DNA of 64,000 nt from Catellatospora sp. IY07-71. GTDB taxonomy: Bacteria; Actinomycetota; Actinomycetes; Mycobacteriales; Micromonosporaceae. The translations under genes and the position numbers were made by a program. The stretch's first letter is position 1; every line of letters starts with the position of its first letter. Under the pieces are notes generated by a model that made no database searches, was not told where the DNA came from, and saw nothing but the letters and a program-made list of their open reading frames with translations. Where the stretch lies: NCBI RefSeq assembly GCF_018326265.1, contig NZ_AP023360.1:5923501-5987500 (forward strand), read 5' to 3'. This document shows, in pieces, positions 18,668 to 26,997 of the stretch.

Positions 18668-19237
18668 ATGACCGCCCTGCTCGCCCCCCGCACGACCCCC
18701 AACGGCCACCAGCCCTTCGCGCGGCTGGCCCCGCCGCCGGAGACCGGCCGCGCCCGCGCCACCCGGTTCGTCCTGGCCGGCCTGCGTATCGCGCTGGGCT
18801 GGGTCTTCCTGTGGGCGTTCCTGGACAAGCTGTTCGGCCTGGGCCACGAGACCAAGACCGAAGCCGCCTGGATCAACGGCGGCAAGCCGACCCTGGGCTT
18901 CCTCAAGTTCGGCACCGAAGGCCCGTTCGCCGGCCTCTACCAGGCCATCGCAGGCGCCACCTGGGCCGACTGGCTGTTCATGACCGGCCTGCTCGGCATC
19001 GGTGTCGCGCTGATCGCCGGCATCGGCCTCCGCGCCGCCGCCACCGCCGGAGGCCTGCTGCTGGTGCTGATGTGGACCGCGGTGCTGCCCCCGGCCAACA
19101 ACCCGATCATCGACGACCACCTCGTCTACGCCGGACTGCTCGCCGTCCTGGCGCTGACCGACGCCGGTGACACCTTCGGGCTCGGCAAGGCCTGGGCCCG
19201 GACCGCGATCGTGCGGCGGATGCCCTTCCTGCGCTGA
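18668..19237 (+). CDS. DoxX/DoxD-like integral membrane protein
   Basis: A 189-aa protein with four membrane helices (LAGLRIALGWVFLWAFLDKLFG; WLFMTGLLGIGVALIAGIGL; AGGLLLVLMWTAVLPP; LVYAGLLAVLALTDA), the layout of the DoxX/TQO-small family. These proteins associate with quinone-linked sulfur or redox enzymes. A strong GAGGAAGGAA ribosome binding site precedes the ATG. It diverges from pflB over DosR-type boxes and is followed by a strong hairpin terminator. The exact electron-transfer partner is not in the window. Confidence 0.78.
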   Translation: MTALLAPRTTPNGHQPFARLAPPPETGRARATRFVLAGLRIALGWVFLWAFLDKLFGLGHETKTEAAWINGGKPTLGFLKFGTEGPFAGLYQAIAGATWADWLFMTGLLGIGVALIAGIGLRAAATAGGLLLVLMWTAVLPPANNPIIDDHLVYAGLLAVLALTDAGDTFGLGKAWARTAIVRRMPFLR

Positions 19238-19253
19238 CATCCCCCGCCGCCCG

Positions 19254-19286
19254 GGTGCGGCCGCCGAACTCCTCGGCGGCCGCACC
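19254..19286 (+). terminator. hairpin terminator after DoxX-like gene
   Basis: A perfect 14-bp stem (GGTGCGGCCGCCGA and its complement) with a 5-nt loop ACTCC, 17 bp after the stop codon, no U-tract. The remaining 200 bp to the convergent sortase gene hold nothing else that I can support. Confidence 0.75.
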
Positions 19287-19484
19287 TTCGGTGCCACGCC
19301 ACCAAGGCTGCTCACCCCGCACGCGGGTGGTGGCATGCGATGCCCACCTCCCGGCGCACAGGCACAACGGGCTTCCCTGCCGAGGACCCACGACCCTGTC
19401 AGGCGCCGGTGGCCGGGCCCAGCTGGGCGGCCCGCCCACTTCCCGCGTGGGCGTAACGGTTCCGAGGCCGGCCCCTTCCCCCGT

Positions 19485-20180
19485 TCAGCTCCTGGCCGCG
19501 GTGACGACGATGTTGTCCCGGTAGTGGCGGGTGGCCCTGTCGAACGGGCCACCGCACGTGATCAAGGTCAGGCGTACGGCGCCGTCGCGGGCGAAGTACC
19601 GCTCCAGCGGGATCCGTGTCTTGCGGAACTGTTCCACCGCGACGACCCGAAGATCCATGACGTCGCCGGAGGCGTCCGCCAACTGCACCGTGTCGCGGGC
19701 ATCGAGGTCGCGCAGCCCGAAGAACGCCCCCTTGCCCTGGGCCGCGCTGTCGACGTGTCCGGCGATCACGATCGATCCCTCGGTGGCCTCGAGCCCGGGA
19801 CCGTAGCGATACCAGCCGACCCGGTCGACGCTGGGCGGGACCGCGAAGTCGCCGGTGGAGGCGTCGATCCCGACCGGATCGACGCGGGCGTCCAGCGACA
19901 TGGCCGGTATCCGCAGCCGGACCGGCGGTATCGCCGTCACCGCTGCGGGCAGCGATCCCGCCCGCACGGGAACAGCGGCATCCGGACCTGCCGCCGACGG
20001 TGACGGCGACGCTCCGGCAAGTGCGTCGAGCACCGGCTCCGGATCCTCGGCGGCACGGCAGCCCGCGGCGGTCAGCAGGAATGCCGCGCCGATCAGAGGC
20101 AGGGCCTCGCGGCGGGTGAGGCCGGGGCGGCGCGCCCCGCGGGTGTCGCGGGGCGCGCCGTTGGGGCGGGGCGCGGTCAT
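19485..20180 (-). CDS. class F sortase
   Basis: A 231-aa secreted or membrane-anchored transpeptidase. After a proline/arginine-rich start there is a hydrophobic segment ending in LTAAGC, a possible lipobox, then a linker and the sortase barrel. The triad is intact: H142 in IAGHVDS, C209 in LITCGG, R221 in HYRDNIVV. Class F sortases are the short actinobacterial type. The ATG overlaps the stop of the DUF4397 gene (ATGA), so the two are co-translated. The natural substrate is unclear: the paired surface protein shows no LPXTG. Confidence 0.88.
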   Translation of the reverse strand: MTAPRPNGAPRDTRGARRPGLTRREALPLIGAAFLLTAAGCRAAEDPEPVLDALAGASPSPSAAGPDAAVPVRAGSLPAAVTAIPPVRLRIPAMSLDARVDPVGIDASTGDFAVPPSVDRVGWYRYGPGLEATEGSIVIAGHVDSAAQGKGAFFGLRDLDARDTVQLADASGDVMDLRVVAVEQFRKTRIPLERYFARDGAVRLTLITCGGPFDRATRHYRDNIVVTAARS

Positions 20181-21007
20181 CGGCCGGTGCGCCGGGTGGC
20201 CAGGCGGACGCCGCCGCCGACGGCCACCACCAGCAGCAGCACGCCCACCGCGAGCCACCAGGGGCTCGCACCGGACTCGTCGGCCAGGCCGCCGTCGCCG
20301 CTGGGCACGCCGTTCGGCGCCGAGTGCAGACCGGTGATCACCTGGGCGACCACGCCCAGCGTCTTACCGTCCGCCGAGCCGGTCGCGTACACGATGGTCG
20401 CGGTGCCCTCCTTGAGCGTGACGTCGGTCGCCGGGATGGCGACCGTGGTGGTGCCCGCGAGGACGACGTCGGCGCTGACGGTGCCGGCGGGCAGGTCGGC
20501 CTTTGCTTCGTCGGGGTTGGTCAGGTTCTTGAACACCGGCGTGCCGCCGGCGCGCACGTCGACTGCGGGTGCGGCGGCGGTGTGCCGCACGACGAGGCGC
20601 GCCTTGCCCGCACCGACCTTGCTGACGTCGTTGACGAACGGCGTGATCTTCGGGGTGCCGGCGGCATCGAGGTGGGCGACGATGCTGATGTTCGCCCCGC
20701 CCGGCACCTTCGCGCCGTCGACCGACAGGATGGCCTTGTCGATCGGCTCGCCCGGCTTGGTCAGGTCGAGGTCGTAGCTGCCCTCGGGCAGGTCCAGCGG
20801 GCCCGCGACATCCCCGGGTTTGAAGTCCTCGAGGGTCACCTTGCCGTTGACGTACACGTCGACCGGGGTGTCGGGGATGCCGTGCACGACCGACACCTTC
20901 GACGTCGCCGCATAGGCGGGCGACGCCGTGGTAAGCCCGGCGGTGGCGGTCACGGCCGCGGCCACGGCGCCCAGGGCCAGGGCACGGCGGATGTTCCGGC
21001 TGCGCAT
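20177..21007 (-). CDS. secreted DUF4397 surface protein
   Basis: A 276-aa exported protein. It has a signal peptide (about residues 1-35, cleavage near SPAYAA), then two DUF4397-type beta domains (SKVSVVHGIPDTPVDVYVNG and ARLVVRHTAAAPAVDVRAGG), a short linker, a C-terminal membrane helix (WWLAVGVLLLVVAVGGGV) and a basic tail RLATRRTGR. The tail has the shape of a cell-wall sorting signal but no LPXTG. The ATG at 21007 follows AAGGAG. It is first in a two-gene operon with the sortase. Confidence 0.88.
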   Translation of the reverse strand: MRSRNIRRALALGAVAAAVTATAGLTTASPAYAATSKVSVVHGIPDTPVDVYVNGKVTLEDFKPGDVAGPLDLPEGSYDLDLTKPGEPIDKAILSVDGAKVPGGANISIVAHLDAAGTPKITPFVNDVSKVGAGKARLVVRHTAAAPAVDVRAGGTPVFKNLTNPDEAKADLPAGTVSADVVLAGTTTVAIPATDVTLKEGTATIVYATGSADGKTLGVVAQVITGLHSAPNGVPSGDGGLADESGASPWWLAVGVLLLVVAVGGGVRLATRRTGR

Positions 21008-21688
21008 CGCTGCTCCTTCGATCGTCTGTCTGTCCAGGACGGCTGAGGTCTCCGTCATCGAGGGCTACGACGGCGGTGCGGGACGCGGATGCGATGGGTG
21101 ATCTTCCCGACTGGCTGCATCCGCCAGTGCCCTGGCGGCCGTATCGCAGGAGGCTGCTTCGCGTGTCTCGCAAGCCGGGCCGACCGGCTGCGCTTTCCGG
21201 CCCGGCTCGCGCCCGATCCCGCCGCGTACGGCAGGCAGTTGCGGAGCGGGGCGTCACCACCGCCGACGTCGCGGCCATGCGGTCCTGCGACCGGCCACAG
21301 CCACGGCGAGGCCCCCGAAACGCCCGCTCGGCGGCCCCGCCGTGGCTTCCCAGATCAACGATCTCCAGTCGAGGTACGTCGATGGACCAAGGCTAGGCAC
21401 ATACCGGCTTCCTCGCAATGTTGCGTCGGAATCTGCGTCGTTATATCGTCTGCCCATCGAAGGCGTACCGCTGGTGAACCCATGAGCAGACTCCGGCGGC
21501 CGGAAACGAGTCTGCGGCGCGTCGCCCCTCGCCTGCCACGGTCGTGAACCGGGTGCGCCACTCGCAGCGGGTGGCCACTGCCGGTCGCCGGCGTGATCGC
21601 GACGCGGCCCAGCTCCGGGTGCATCCAGCGCGGCGAGGTTCGTCGTACGTGTCAGCGAAGGCGTGTGTGCCGGCCGGAGGGAGGCGGT
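21008..21688. other. 681-bp intergenic region, no supported gene
   Basis: This gap separates the divergent DUF4397-sortase and sigma/anti-sigma operons. Reading frames here show no codon bias or recognisable domain. The only structured element I see is the TCG direct-repeat site at 21421-21442. The lower GC around 21410-21460 would fit promoters. Confidence 0.5.
21421..21442 (+). promoter_or_regulatory. TCG-repeat operator, copy 1
   Basis: TTGCGTCG followed 12 bp later by a second TCG (GCGTCGTT). It is one of four copies sharing the pattern TTG-N-GTCG-N6-G-N2-TCG-N-T. It is 247 bp upstream of the sigma-factor start and about 410 bp from the DUF4397 start. Confidence 0.5.
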
Positions 21689-22333
21689 GTGAGTGCGGCA
21701 ACGGTCTTGCCGATCCCGTGGAAGGCGATGTCCCCGGTGAGACAGCAGCACGGGAGGACAGCCGTCGATGCCGACGAGCTGGCCGCCAGATTCGCCGGAG
21801 GCGATGACGACGCGTTGCGGGAGGCATACGACCACTGTGGCGCCGCGGTGTTCCACCTGGCGTCACGGCTGCTGCGCAGCCGCACCGACGCCGAGGACAT
21901 CACGCAGGCGGTCTTCGTGTCGGCGTGGCTGGCGCGGTCGACCTTCGACCCGCAACGTGGCGGCCTGCTCGGATGGCTGCTGGCCATCACCCGCCGCAAG
22001 GTGATCGACCTGGTGCGGGCCCAGCAACGCGCCGACCGTGTCGAGGAGGTGATCCGCCGGCAGCCCGAGCCGCCACCGGCGGCCTCCGCCGAACTGGTGA
22101 TCGAGCAGCTGGTGGTCGCCGACGAGCTGGCCAAGCTGCCCGCCGAGCAGCGCAGGGTGCTGGAGCTCGCGTTCTACGATGACCTCACCCACCAGCAGAT
22201 CTCCGAGACGACAGGCCTGGCACTGGGCACGGTGAAGAGCCACATACGGCGTGGCATGGCGGCCATCAAGCGGCGATGGGAGGTGGACGGTGCGGCATCT
22301 GGATTCCAGCCAGCTGGTTCTGCTGGCGTTTGA
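21689..22333 (+). CDS. ECF sigma factor (SigK-like)
   Basis: About 214 aa. Region 2 spans DALREAYDHCGAAVFHLASRL to WLLAITRRKVIDLVR, including DAEDITQAVFVSAW. Region 4 is LPAEQRRVLELAFYDDLTHQQISETTGLALGTVKSHIRRG. The GTG at 21689 has GGAGGGAGG just upstream; the ATG at 21728 is an alternative. Its 3' end overlaps the anti-sigma start by 44 bp. By analogy with SigK/RskA it should be held at the membrane and freed by proteolysis of its partner. Confidence 0.9.
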   Translation: MSAATVLPIPWKAMSPVRQQHGRTAVDADELAARFAGGDDDALREAYDHCGAAVFHLASRLLRSRTDAEDITQAVFVSAWLARSTFDPQRGGLLGWLLAITRRKVIDLVRAQQRADRVEEVIRRQPEPPPAASAELVIEQLVVADELAKLPAEQRRVLELAFYDDLTHQQISETTGLALGTVKSHIRRGMAAIKRRWEVDGAASGFQPAGSAGV

Positions 22334-23072
22334 GGATCTGTCGGAGCACCCCTCGGCAGCCGAGCACCTGGCCTCCTGCGACGCATGCCGTCACGAGGTC
22401 CTGCAGCTGCAGCGCCTGTCGACGGTGGTCGGCCAGACCCGGCAGCTGCGCGACCTGCCGGCCCCGCCGCCGCGCGTGTGGGAGGCGATCGTCGCGCAGA
22501 CCACGGTGGACACTTCCACCGCCGTCCCGGCGGCAGCCGTCCCGGCGAAGCCGGGCAGCGGACACGGTCCGCGCGGCCCGCTCCGCCCGGCAGACGGCCG
22601 CCCGCCCCGTGCCGTCACCGCCCGACCGTACGCGCGGCAGCGGCTGACCCGGATATCCGTCACCACCATGATCGTGTTGGCGGCGCTCGCCGGCGGGGCC
22701 GTGGCAGGCGTCCGGTGGAGCAGAACACCGCCGCCCCCGGCGCCGGCCGTGCTCGCGGCCGCCGAGCTGACCGCATACGGTGACACCCCCGCCACGGCAT
22801 CGGGCCAGGCACATGTCGTCGACGGCCACCGGCTCCGGCTTCACGTCGCCGGGCTGCCGCCCGTCGACGGCTACTACGAGGTGTGGCTGATCGACCCCGG
22901 CACCATGAGCATGTTCTCGATCGGCACGCTGGGCGCCGGTTCCGACGGCGACTTCAACCTGCCCGCCAACGCCGACCTGGGCACCTATCGCCTGGTCGAC
23001 GTGTCGGCCGAGCACTTCGACAACAACACCGCCCACTCCGGCGACAGCCTGCTGCGAGGTCTGCTCGGCTGA
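22290..23072 (+). CDS. RskA-type zinc anti-sigma factor
   Basis: A 260-aa membrane anti-sigma factor. The N-terminal cytosolic domain has the zinc motif HLASCDAC (HX3CX2C). One membrane helix (VTTMIVLAALAGGAVAGVRW, ~130-150) leads to an extracytoplasmic RskA domain (VVDGHRLRLHVAGLPPVDGYYEVWLIDP). The GTG start follows GGGAGG and lies inside the sigma gene, so the pair is coupled. It should sequester the sigma factor until cleaved. Confidence 0.9.
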   Translation: MRHLDSSQLVLLAFEDLSEHPSAAEHLASCDACRHEVLQLQRLSTVVGQTRQLRDLPAPPPRVWEAIVAQTTVDTSTAVPAAAVPAKPGSGHGPRGPLRPADGRPPRAVTARPYARQRLTRISVTTMIVLAALAGGAVAGVRWSRTPPPPAPAVLAAAELTAYGDTPATASGQAHVVDGHRLRLHVAGLPPVDGYYEVWLIDPGTMSMFSIGTLGAGSDGDFNLPANADLGTYRLVDVSAEHFDNNTAHSGDSLLRGLLG

Positions 23073-23165
23073 GACGGCCGCAGTGATGGCGGGCTCGCGG
23101 TGACGAGGTCCGACCGCCCCCATCCTTCCGGCCGTCCGCGCCGAACCACTGCTCACAGGGAGGTC

Positions 23166-23249
23166 ATGACGATGACTGTTCGAACAGCCGCCGTGGCGCC
23201 GTCCGGCGCTCGCGGCACCGGCGAAGCGGCCATGGGGTCCCAGCGGTGA
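23166..23249 (+). CDS. 27-residue upstream peptide
   Basis: A short frame with its own GGGAGG ribosome binding site, starting MTMTVRTAAVAP, whose stop overlaps the GTG of the next gene (GTGA at 23246-23249). The spacing and overlap suggest a translated coupling peptide rather than a functional protein. It resembles nothing known. Confidence 0.45.
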   Translation: MTMTVRTAAVAPSGARGTGEAAMGSQR

Positions 23250-23608
23250 AAGCGATCTCGATCGCCCTACCCGGTGGGCACCGCAGCGCGACGGTCGCAC
23301 GGGAGTTCATCGGGCTGCTGACCCGGTCCTGGCGGCTCGCCGACGGCGGCGGACTCGCGCTGCTGACCTCGGAACTGGTGAGCAATGCCGTGCTGCACGG
23401 CGGTGGAGCGGTGTCGCTGACCGTGATGCTTCGTGACGACCACGTGCGGGTCGAGATCAACGATCGCAGTGCTGGCATGCCGGCACCACGCCAACCCGAC
23501 GTCGACGGCGGTTTCGGATTGGGCATCGTCGACCGGCTCGCCCGGGCCTGGGGCGTGTCCGCCCTGCCTGACGGCAAGACGGTATGGGCCGAGTACCAGC
23601 TGCCGTGA
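23246..23608 (+). CDS. RsbW-like histidine-kinase-type ATPase
   Basis: A 120-aa stand-alone HATPase_c_2 protein, the anti-sigma/serine kinase type common in actinomycetes. The N box is SELVSNAVLHG, the G1 region VRVEINDRSAG and the G2 region GGFGLGIVDRLA, all intact. It probably binds or phosphorylates a sigma factor or an anti-sigma antagonist, but no STAS partner is adjacent. Translation is likely coupled to the 27-residue frame upstream. Confidence 0.85.
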   Translation: MKAISIALPGGHRSATVAREFIGLLTRSWRLADGGGLALLTSELVSNAVLHGGGAVSLTVMLRDDHVRVEINDRSAGMPAPRQPDVDGGFGLGIVDRLARAWGVSALPDGKTVWAEYQLP

Positions 23609-23611
23609 CAG

Positions 23612-24859
23612 TCATCCGAGCTTTCCCGCGAGGATGTCAGGGCTGACGTGCGGGGTGCGCACCGCCCGGTTGGCCCGGCGCCCGGCCCAGCGGGCCAGCC
23701 ATGGCGAGCGGCTGAGCAGGCGCAGCACGCCCGGCGGCCGTGGATCGCCGCACTGCAGGGCACGCCTGCTGCGGGCCTCGATCCGGCTCTGCTCCTGCTG
23801 CGCGGCATCCGTGATCGGCTTGCGGGCGTGTTGCACCGCGAGGCAGGCGGCGTCGACGTCCGCGCGGCTGCCCCGGGCCAGCGGCCCGGCGAGCAGGTTG
23901 GCCGCCTGCACCGCGTCGGCGAGTGCGTGGTTGATGCCGTTGCCCCCGACCGGCGAGATGACGTGCGCGGCGTCCCCGATGAGCAGCAGTCCGGGCACGG
24001 TCCAGCTCGCGACCTGCGTGATGCGGACGTCGAGCAGGGTCAGCTGGTTGACGTCGGTCAGCGCCGCCATCCGCTGCCGCAGCCACGGCATGTGCCGGTC
24101 GACGGCCTCCCGGATCGGCGCCACGCCGTCCTGCCGGGCCTGCGCGAACGAACCGGCGGCGATGCCGTAGCCGAGCTGCCAGCGCTGTCCCTGGTTCAGC
24201 GCGACCACGTAACGGCCCGGGAGGGCATACAGGTCCAGGCCGCTGCGCGGTGGGTCGGTGGCCGGATCGCGGGGCACGTCGAACCACAGCAGGTCCGATC
24301 CGACGCCGAGCTCGGTGGTCGCCAGGCCCGACAGCCGGCGGATCTTCGACGAGCGGCCGTCGGCCGCGACGACCAGACGGGCTCGCAGTTCGTGCTCGCG
24401 GCCGGTGCGGTCGGTGTAGGCCACACCGGTGACCCGGTCGCCCGTGTGCAGCAGGCGGTTGACGCGGGCGTTCATGCGAACCTGGAACGACGGGCGGGCC
24501 GCGGCCTCACCGATCAGGAACGTCAGGAACTCCGGCTGCGGCAGCAGTGCGAAGAAGCCGTAGTCGGCGCTGGCGTCGCGGAAGTCGCTCAGCACATAGT
24601 CTCGTTCGGCGGTGTGCCAGCAGAACGCCGTCGCGCGGGTGTGGGGCGTGTCCGCCAGCAGCCGCCGGGCGAGCCCCAGTTCGTCAAGCAGGTCCAGCGT
24701 GGCCGGACCGAGCGTGTCGCCACGGAACCGGCGGGCGAAGTCGGCGTGCGACTCGAGCACGATGACGGCACAGCCCGCTCGCGCGAGCAGGTAGCCCAGC
24801 ATCGCACCGGCCGGGCCACCCCCGACGATCACGCAGTCGGCGTCGTCTGTCGCGCCCAT
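23612..24859 (-). CDS. FAD-dependent monooxygenase (PHBH fold)
   Basis: A 415-aa flavoprotein hydroxylase. The Rossmann motif is VIVGGGPAGAMLGYLLARAG at the N terminus, the DG motif is VVAADGRSSKIRRLSG, and the FAD ribityl GD motif is LLIGDAAHVISPVGGNGINHALADA. It acts on an aromatic or other small substrate that cannot be inferred. The ATG at 24859 follows GGAGG. It converges on the ATPase gene with 3 bp between them. Confidence 0.88.
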   Translation of the reverse strand: MGATDDADCVIVGGGPAGAMLGYLLARAGCAVIVLESHADFARRFRGDTLGPATLDLLDELGLARRLLADTPHTRATAFCWHTAERDYVLSDFRDASADYGFFALLPQPEFLTFLIGEAAARPSFQVRMNARVNRLLHTGDRVTGVAYTDRTGREHELRARLVVAADGRSSKIRRLSGLATTELGVGSDLLWFDVPRDPATDPPRSGLDLYALPGRYVVALNQGQRWQLGYGIAAGSFAQARQDGVAPIREAVDRHMPWLRQRMAALTDVNQLTLLDVRITQVASWTVPGLLLIGDAAHVISPVGGNGINHALADAVQAANLLAGPLARGSRADVDAACLAVQHARKPITDAAQQEQSRIEARSRRALQCGDPRPPGVLRLLSRSPWLARWAGRRANRAVRTPHVSPDILAGKLG

Positions 24860-24897
24860 CCCCGCCTCCAGCTGAAATGCCGCAGGTCCGTCGTGGT

Positions 24898-25368
24898 TCA
24901 CCAGCCTGCGGTGCCCGGACCGCCCTTGAACGGCCCGACGATGTCGCCGGTGATCCATCCGCCGTAGAAGTCGCCCTCCTGGGGCCGGACCGGTTCACCG
25001 TCCAGCAGGCACTCGTCGAGCTTCGACGGATAGAACGCCACTGCGCCGGCCAGTTCTTCGTAACCGGCGGCCGGTGACTCGTACGACCAGGCGGCCTGCG
25101 GCACGACCGCCTGCCCGGCGACCAGGTCCCAGAACGTGGCGATCCCTTTGAACTCGCAGAACGAGCTGCGTCCCGAGAGCCGCAGCGGCAGGATCACCGC
25201 GGTGCGGGGCACGTAGTAGACCGGCGGATGGGAGGTCTCCAGGACTCTCAGCGCCTGCCGGGTGTCCACGACCACGAGTCCCTGGTGCCGGGCGGTGACG
25301 TGACGGTCGCTGCGCTCCCAGCGCGGCGGCCGTGGGTAGTCCCACACGCTTTCGGCCACGTCTGCCAT
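24898..25368 (-). CDS. DUF427 domain protein
   Basis: A 156-aa protein matching the DUF427 pattern: ARHQGLVVVDTRQALRVLETSHPPVYYVPR, then FCEFKGIATFWDL and WSYESPAAGYEELAGAVAFYP, ending in a short region rich in Gly/Trp. Function unknown. It lies 38 bp upstream of the monooxygenase on the same strand and is probably co-transcribed with it. Confidence 0.85.
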   Translation of the reverse strand: MADVAESVWDYPRPPRWERSDRHVTARHQGLVVVDTRQALRVLETSHPPVYYVPRTAVILPLRLSGRSSFCEFKGIATFWDLVAGQAVVPQAAWSYESPAAGYEELAGAVAFYPSKLDECLLDGEPVRPQEGDFYGGWITGDIVGPFKGGPGTAGW

Positions 25369-25412
25369 GGTAGGCGCCGCGCTCGGGGTCCCACGGCCGT
25401 CGCAGCCCGGGG

Positions 25413-25763
25413 TCATCGCGGTGCCGGCCCGTCCTGCGGGTGCGTCACCGGACCGGACCCGGGCCGAACCCAGACCTCGGGGGCCGCGGGAAGACCCGTC
25501 CGCACGGTTGCGACGCCCCCGAGCGGCATGTCCGGGGTGACGCGCCGGAGCAGCGGGCCGTCCAGGAGACCGTAGGCCGCCACCGCGTCCAGTGCTTTGG
25601 CGGCGTCCTTGGCCTTCTCACGGGTCTCCTCGTCACGGGCCGACGTCCAGATGCGGTAGCCGGCAGACTGCCATCGTGCGTTGTGCGAGATCCGGCCGGC
25701 GAGTTCCATGGAGCGCCCCGCGCACCGGCGGGACAGGTTGCTGAGCTTCTCCTCGATCCCCAT
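25413..25763 (-). CDS. hypothetical protein
   Basis: A 116-aa basic protein. The N-terminal half is helical (MGIEEKLSNLSRRCAGRSMELAG), slightly recalling CsbD-type stress proteins, and the C-terminal half is proline-rich and unstructured. The ATG at 25763 has GGAGG at good spacing. A copy of the TCG-repeat operator lies 90 bp upstream, so it may be in the same regulon as the MerR-B12 regulator. Confidence 0.65.
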   Translation of the reverse strand: MGIEEKLSNLSRRCAGRSMELAGRISHNARWQSAGYRIWTSARDEETREKAKDAAKALDAVAAYGLLDGPLLRRVTPDMPLGGVATVRTGLPAAPEVWVRPGSGPVTHPQDGPAPR

Positions 25764-25852
25764 CACGACCTCCGTAGGCAGGTGAGCCGACCATCTCGGC
25801 CCTGCTCTCATCGTCGTGTGCCGCGTCCGGCGCCGTCCGCCGAATCGAGAGT

Positions 25853-25874
25853 TTGCGTCGATTCAGGTGTCGAT
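25853..25874 (-). promoter_or_regulatory. TCG-repeat operator, copy 2
   Basis: TTGCGTCGATTC followed by GTGTCGATT, with the two TCG triplets exactly 12 bp apart. It sits in the 126-bp gap between the MerR-B12 gene and the hypothetical gene downstream of it, upstream of the latter. Confidence 0.55.
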
Positions 25875-25889
25875 TCGCTGCAGACCGGG

Positions 25890-26768
25890 TCACGCCGAAC
25901 GGGCGCGACCGATGACCGCCACCGCGAGGCGCAACGCCTCGGCCAGATCGGCGGGACAGCCGACCCCTTCCGGCAGCGGGCCGGGCCAACCCGGGCCGGC
26001 GGCGGCCACGAGAGCCGGCCGGGGACGGACCGCCAAGATCACCCTCAGATAGTCCGGGTCGCCGGTCACGGCCTGCTGCGACCAGACGAACACCGCGGCG
26101 GGCCCGGTGCGGCGGACCGCATGGGCCAGGCTCTCCGCGGGAACGCGGGCGCCGAGCATGCGCGTGCCGCAGCCCTGCTCGGCCAGCGCCGCGGCCAGCG
26201 CCTCGAGCGCCAGCGTGTGCTGCTCCTCCGCCGCGCAGGCCAGAACGGTCTTGACGGCTCCCGCGGCGAAGGGCCGCGGCACTCGCCAGAAGACCTCGAG
26301 CACGCACCGGGACAGCAGATGCTCGACCTCGATCATGTGCTGATCGCCCTCCTGCAGGCGGGACACCTCTCGCATCGCCGGGCAGATCAGGTTGTCCCAC
26401 GTGTAAACCACCCCGCGCCTGCGGACCGCCGCGAAGATCGTCGACAGCATGCTGGGCATGTCCAGCCGGACAGCCGCCATCACCAGGCCCCTGACCGCGG
26501 AATCCACGCCAGGCTGGTTCACGGAGGCCGCCGCGGGCGGTGGCGGCCCGGCCAGCGCGACGCGCGCCGCTGCCGCCGCCGGAACTCCCTCGGTCGTCAG
26601 CCGGCACATCACCTCCAGCCGGGCGACGTCGTCATCGGTGTAGCGGCGGTGACGGTGGGCTTCATGCCCGCTTGGGCCCAGCCCGTAGCGCTGATGCCAG
26701 CTGCGCAGGGTGGTGACGGCGATCCCCAGGTGCCGGGCGACGTCTCCGGCGGTGCGGTGCCGGTTCAC
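25890..26768 (-). CDS. MerR-family regulator with B12-binding-like domain
   Basis: A 292-aa LitR/CarH-type regulator. The MerR winged helix is at residues 1-70 (AGDVARHLGIAVTTLRSWHQRYGLGP, RHRRYTDDDVARL). A helical B12-binding-2-like bundle follows with E149-H150, matching the EH pair of CarH, then a Rossmann-like domain with H184 in EEQHTLALEAL where the cobalt ligand lies. The gating Trp of CarH is replaced by Gln (Q139), so light sensing is doubtful. It diverges from an idi-like gene, and light-dependent MerR-B12 proteins usually control carotenoid genes. Confidence 0.82.
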   Translation of the reverse strand: MNRHRTAGDVARHLGIAVTTLRSWHQRYGLGPSGHEAHRHRRYTDDDVARLEVMCRLTTEGVPAAAAARVALAGPPPPAAASVNQPGVDSAVRGLVMAAVRLDMPSMLSTIFAAVRRRGVVYTWDNLICPAMREVSRLQEGDQHMIEVEHLLSRCVLEVFWRVPRPFAAGAVKTVLACAAEEQHTLALEALAAALAEQGCGTRMLGARVPAESLAHAVRRTGPAAVFVWSQQAVTGDPDYLRVILAVRPRPALVAAAGPGWPGPLPEGVGCPADLAEALRLAVAVIGRARSA

Positions 26769-26860
26769 ATCGCGCGCTCCGGCAGCGGCCGGCTCAGGCC
26801 GGGCGCCGGAAACCCGTCAGTGCGATGGTGCATGGCTCCACCCTATGCGAGTTTCGCAAG

Positions 26861-26882
26861 TTGAGTCGATATCTGCATCGTT
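26861..26882 (-). promoter_or_regulatory. TCG-repeat operator, copy 3
   Basis: TTGAGTCGATATC followed by TGCATCGTT, TCG triplets 12 bp apart. It lies in the merR-idi intergenic region, 93 bp from the merR start, where an autoregulatory MerR operator is expected. Confidence 0.58.
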
Positions 26883-26997
26883 TTCGCCTCGAGTCTGGTC
26901 CGCTGATCGACGCAGCGGCTCGACGGCGCGCGACAGCCCTGGGTAATTTGAGAGTTGCCTCGCTACCTGACCTGGCCGTGACCGGAAGGTGGCAACA

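Noticed and set aside
19383-19396. AGGACCCACGACCC, one mismatch to the DosR core
   Set aside because: Lies between two convergent genes where no promoter is needed; a chance match at this GC content.
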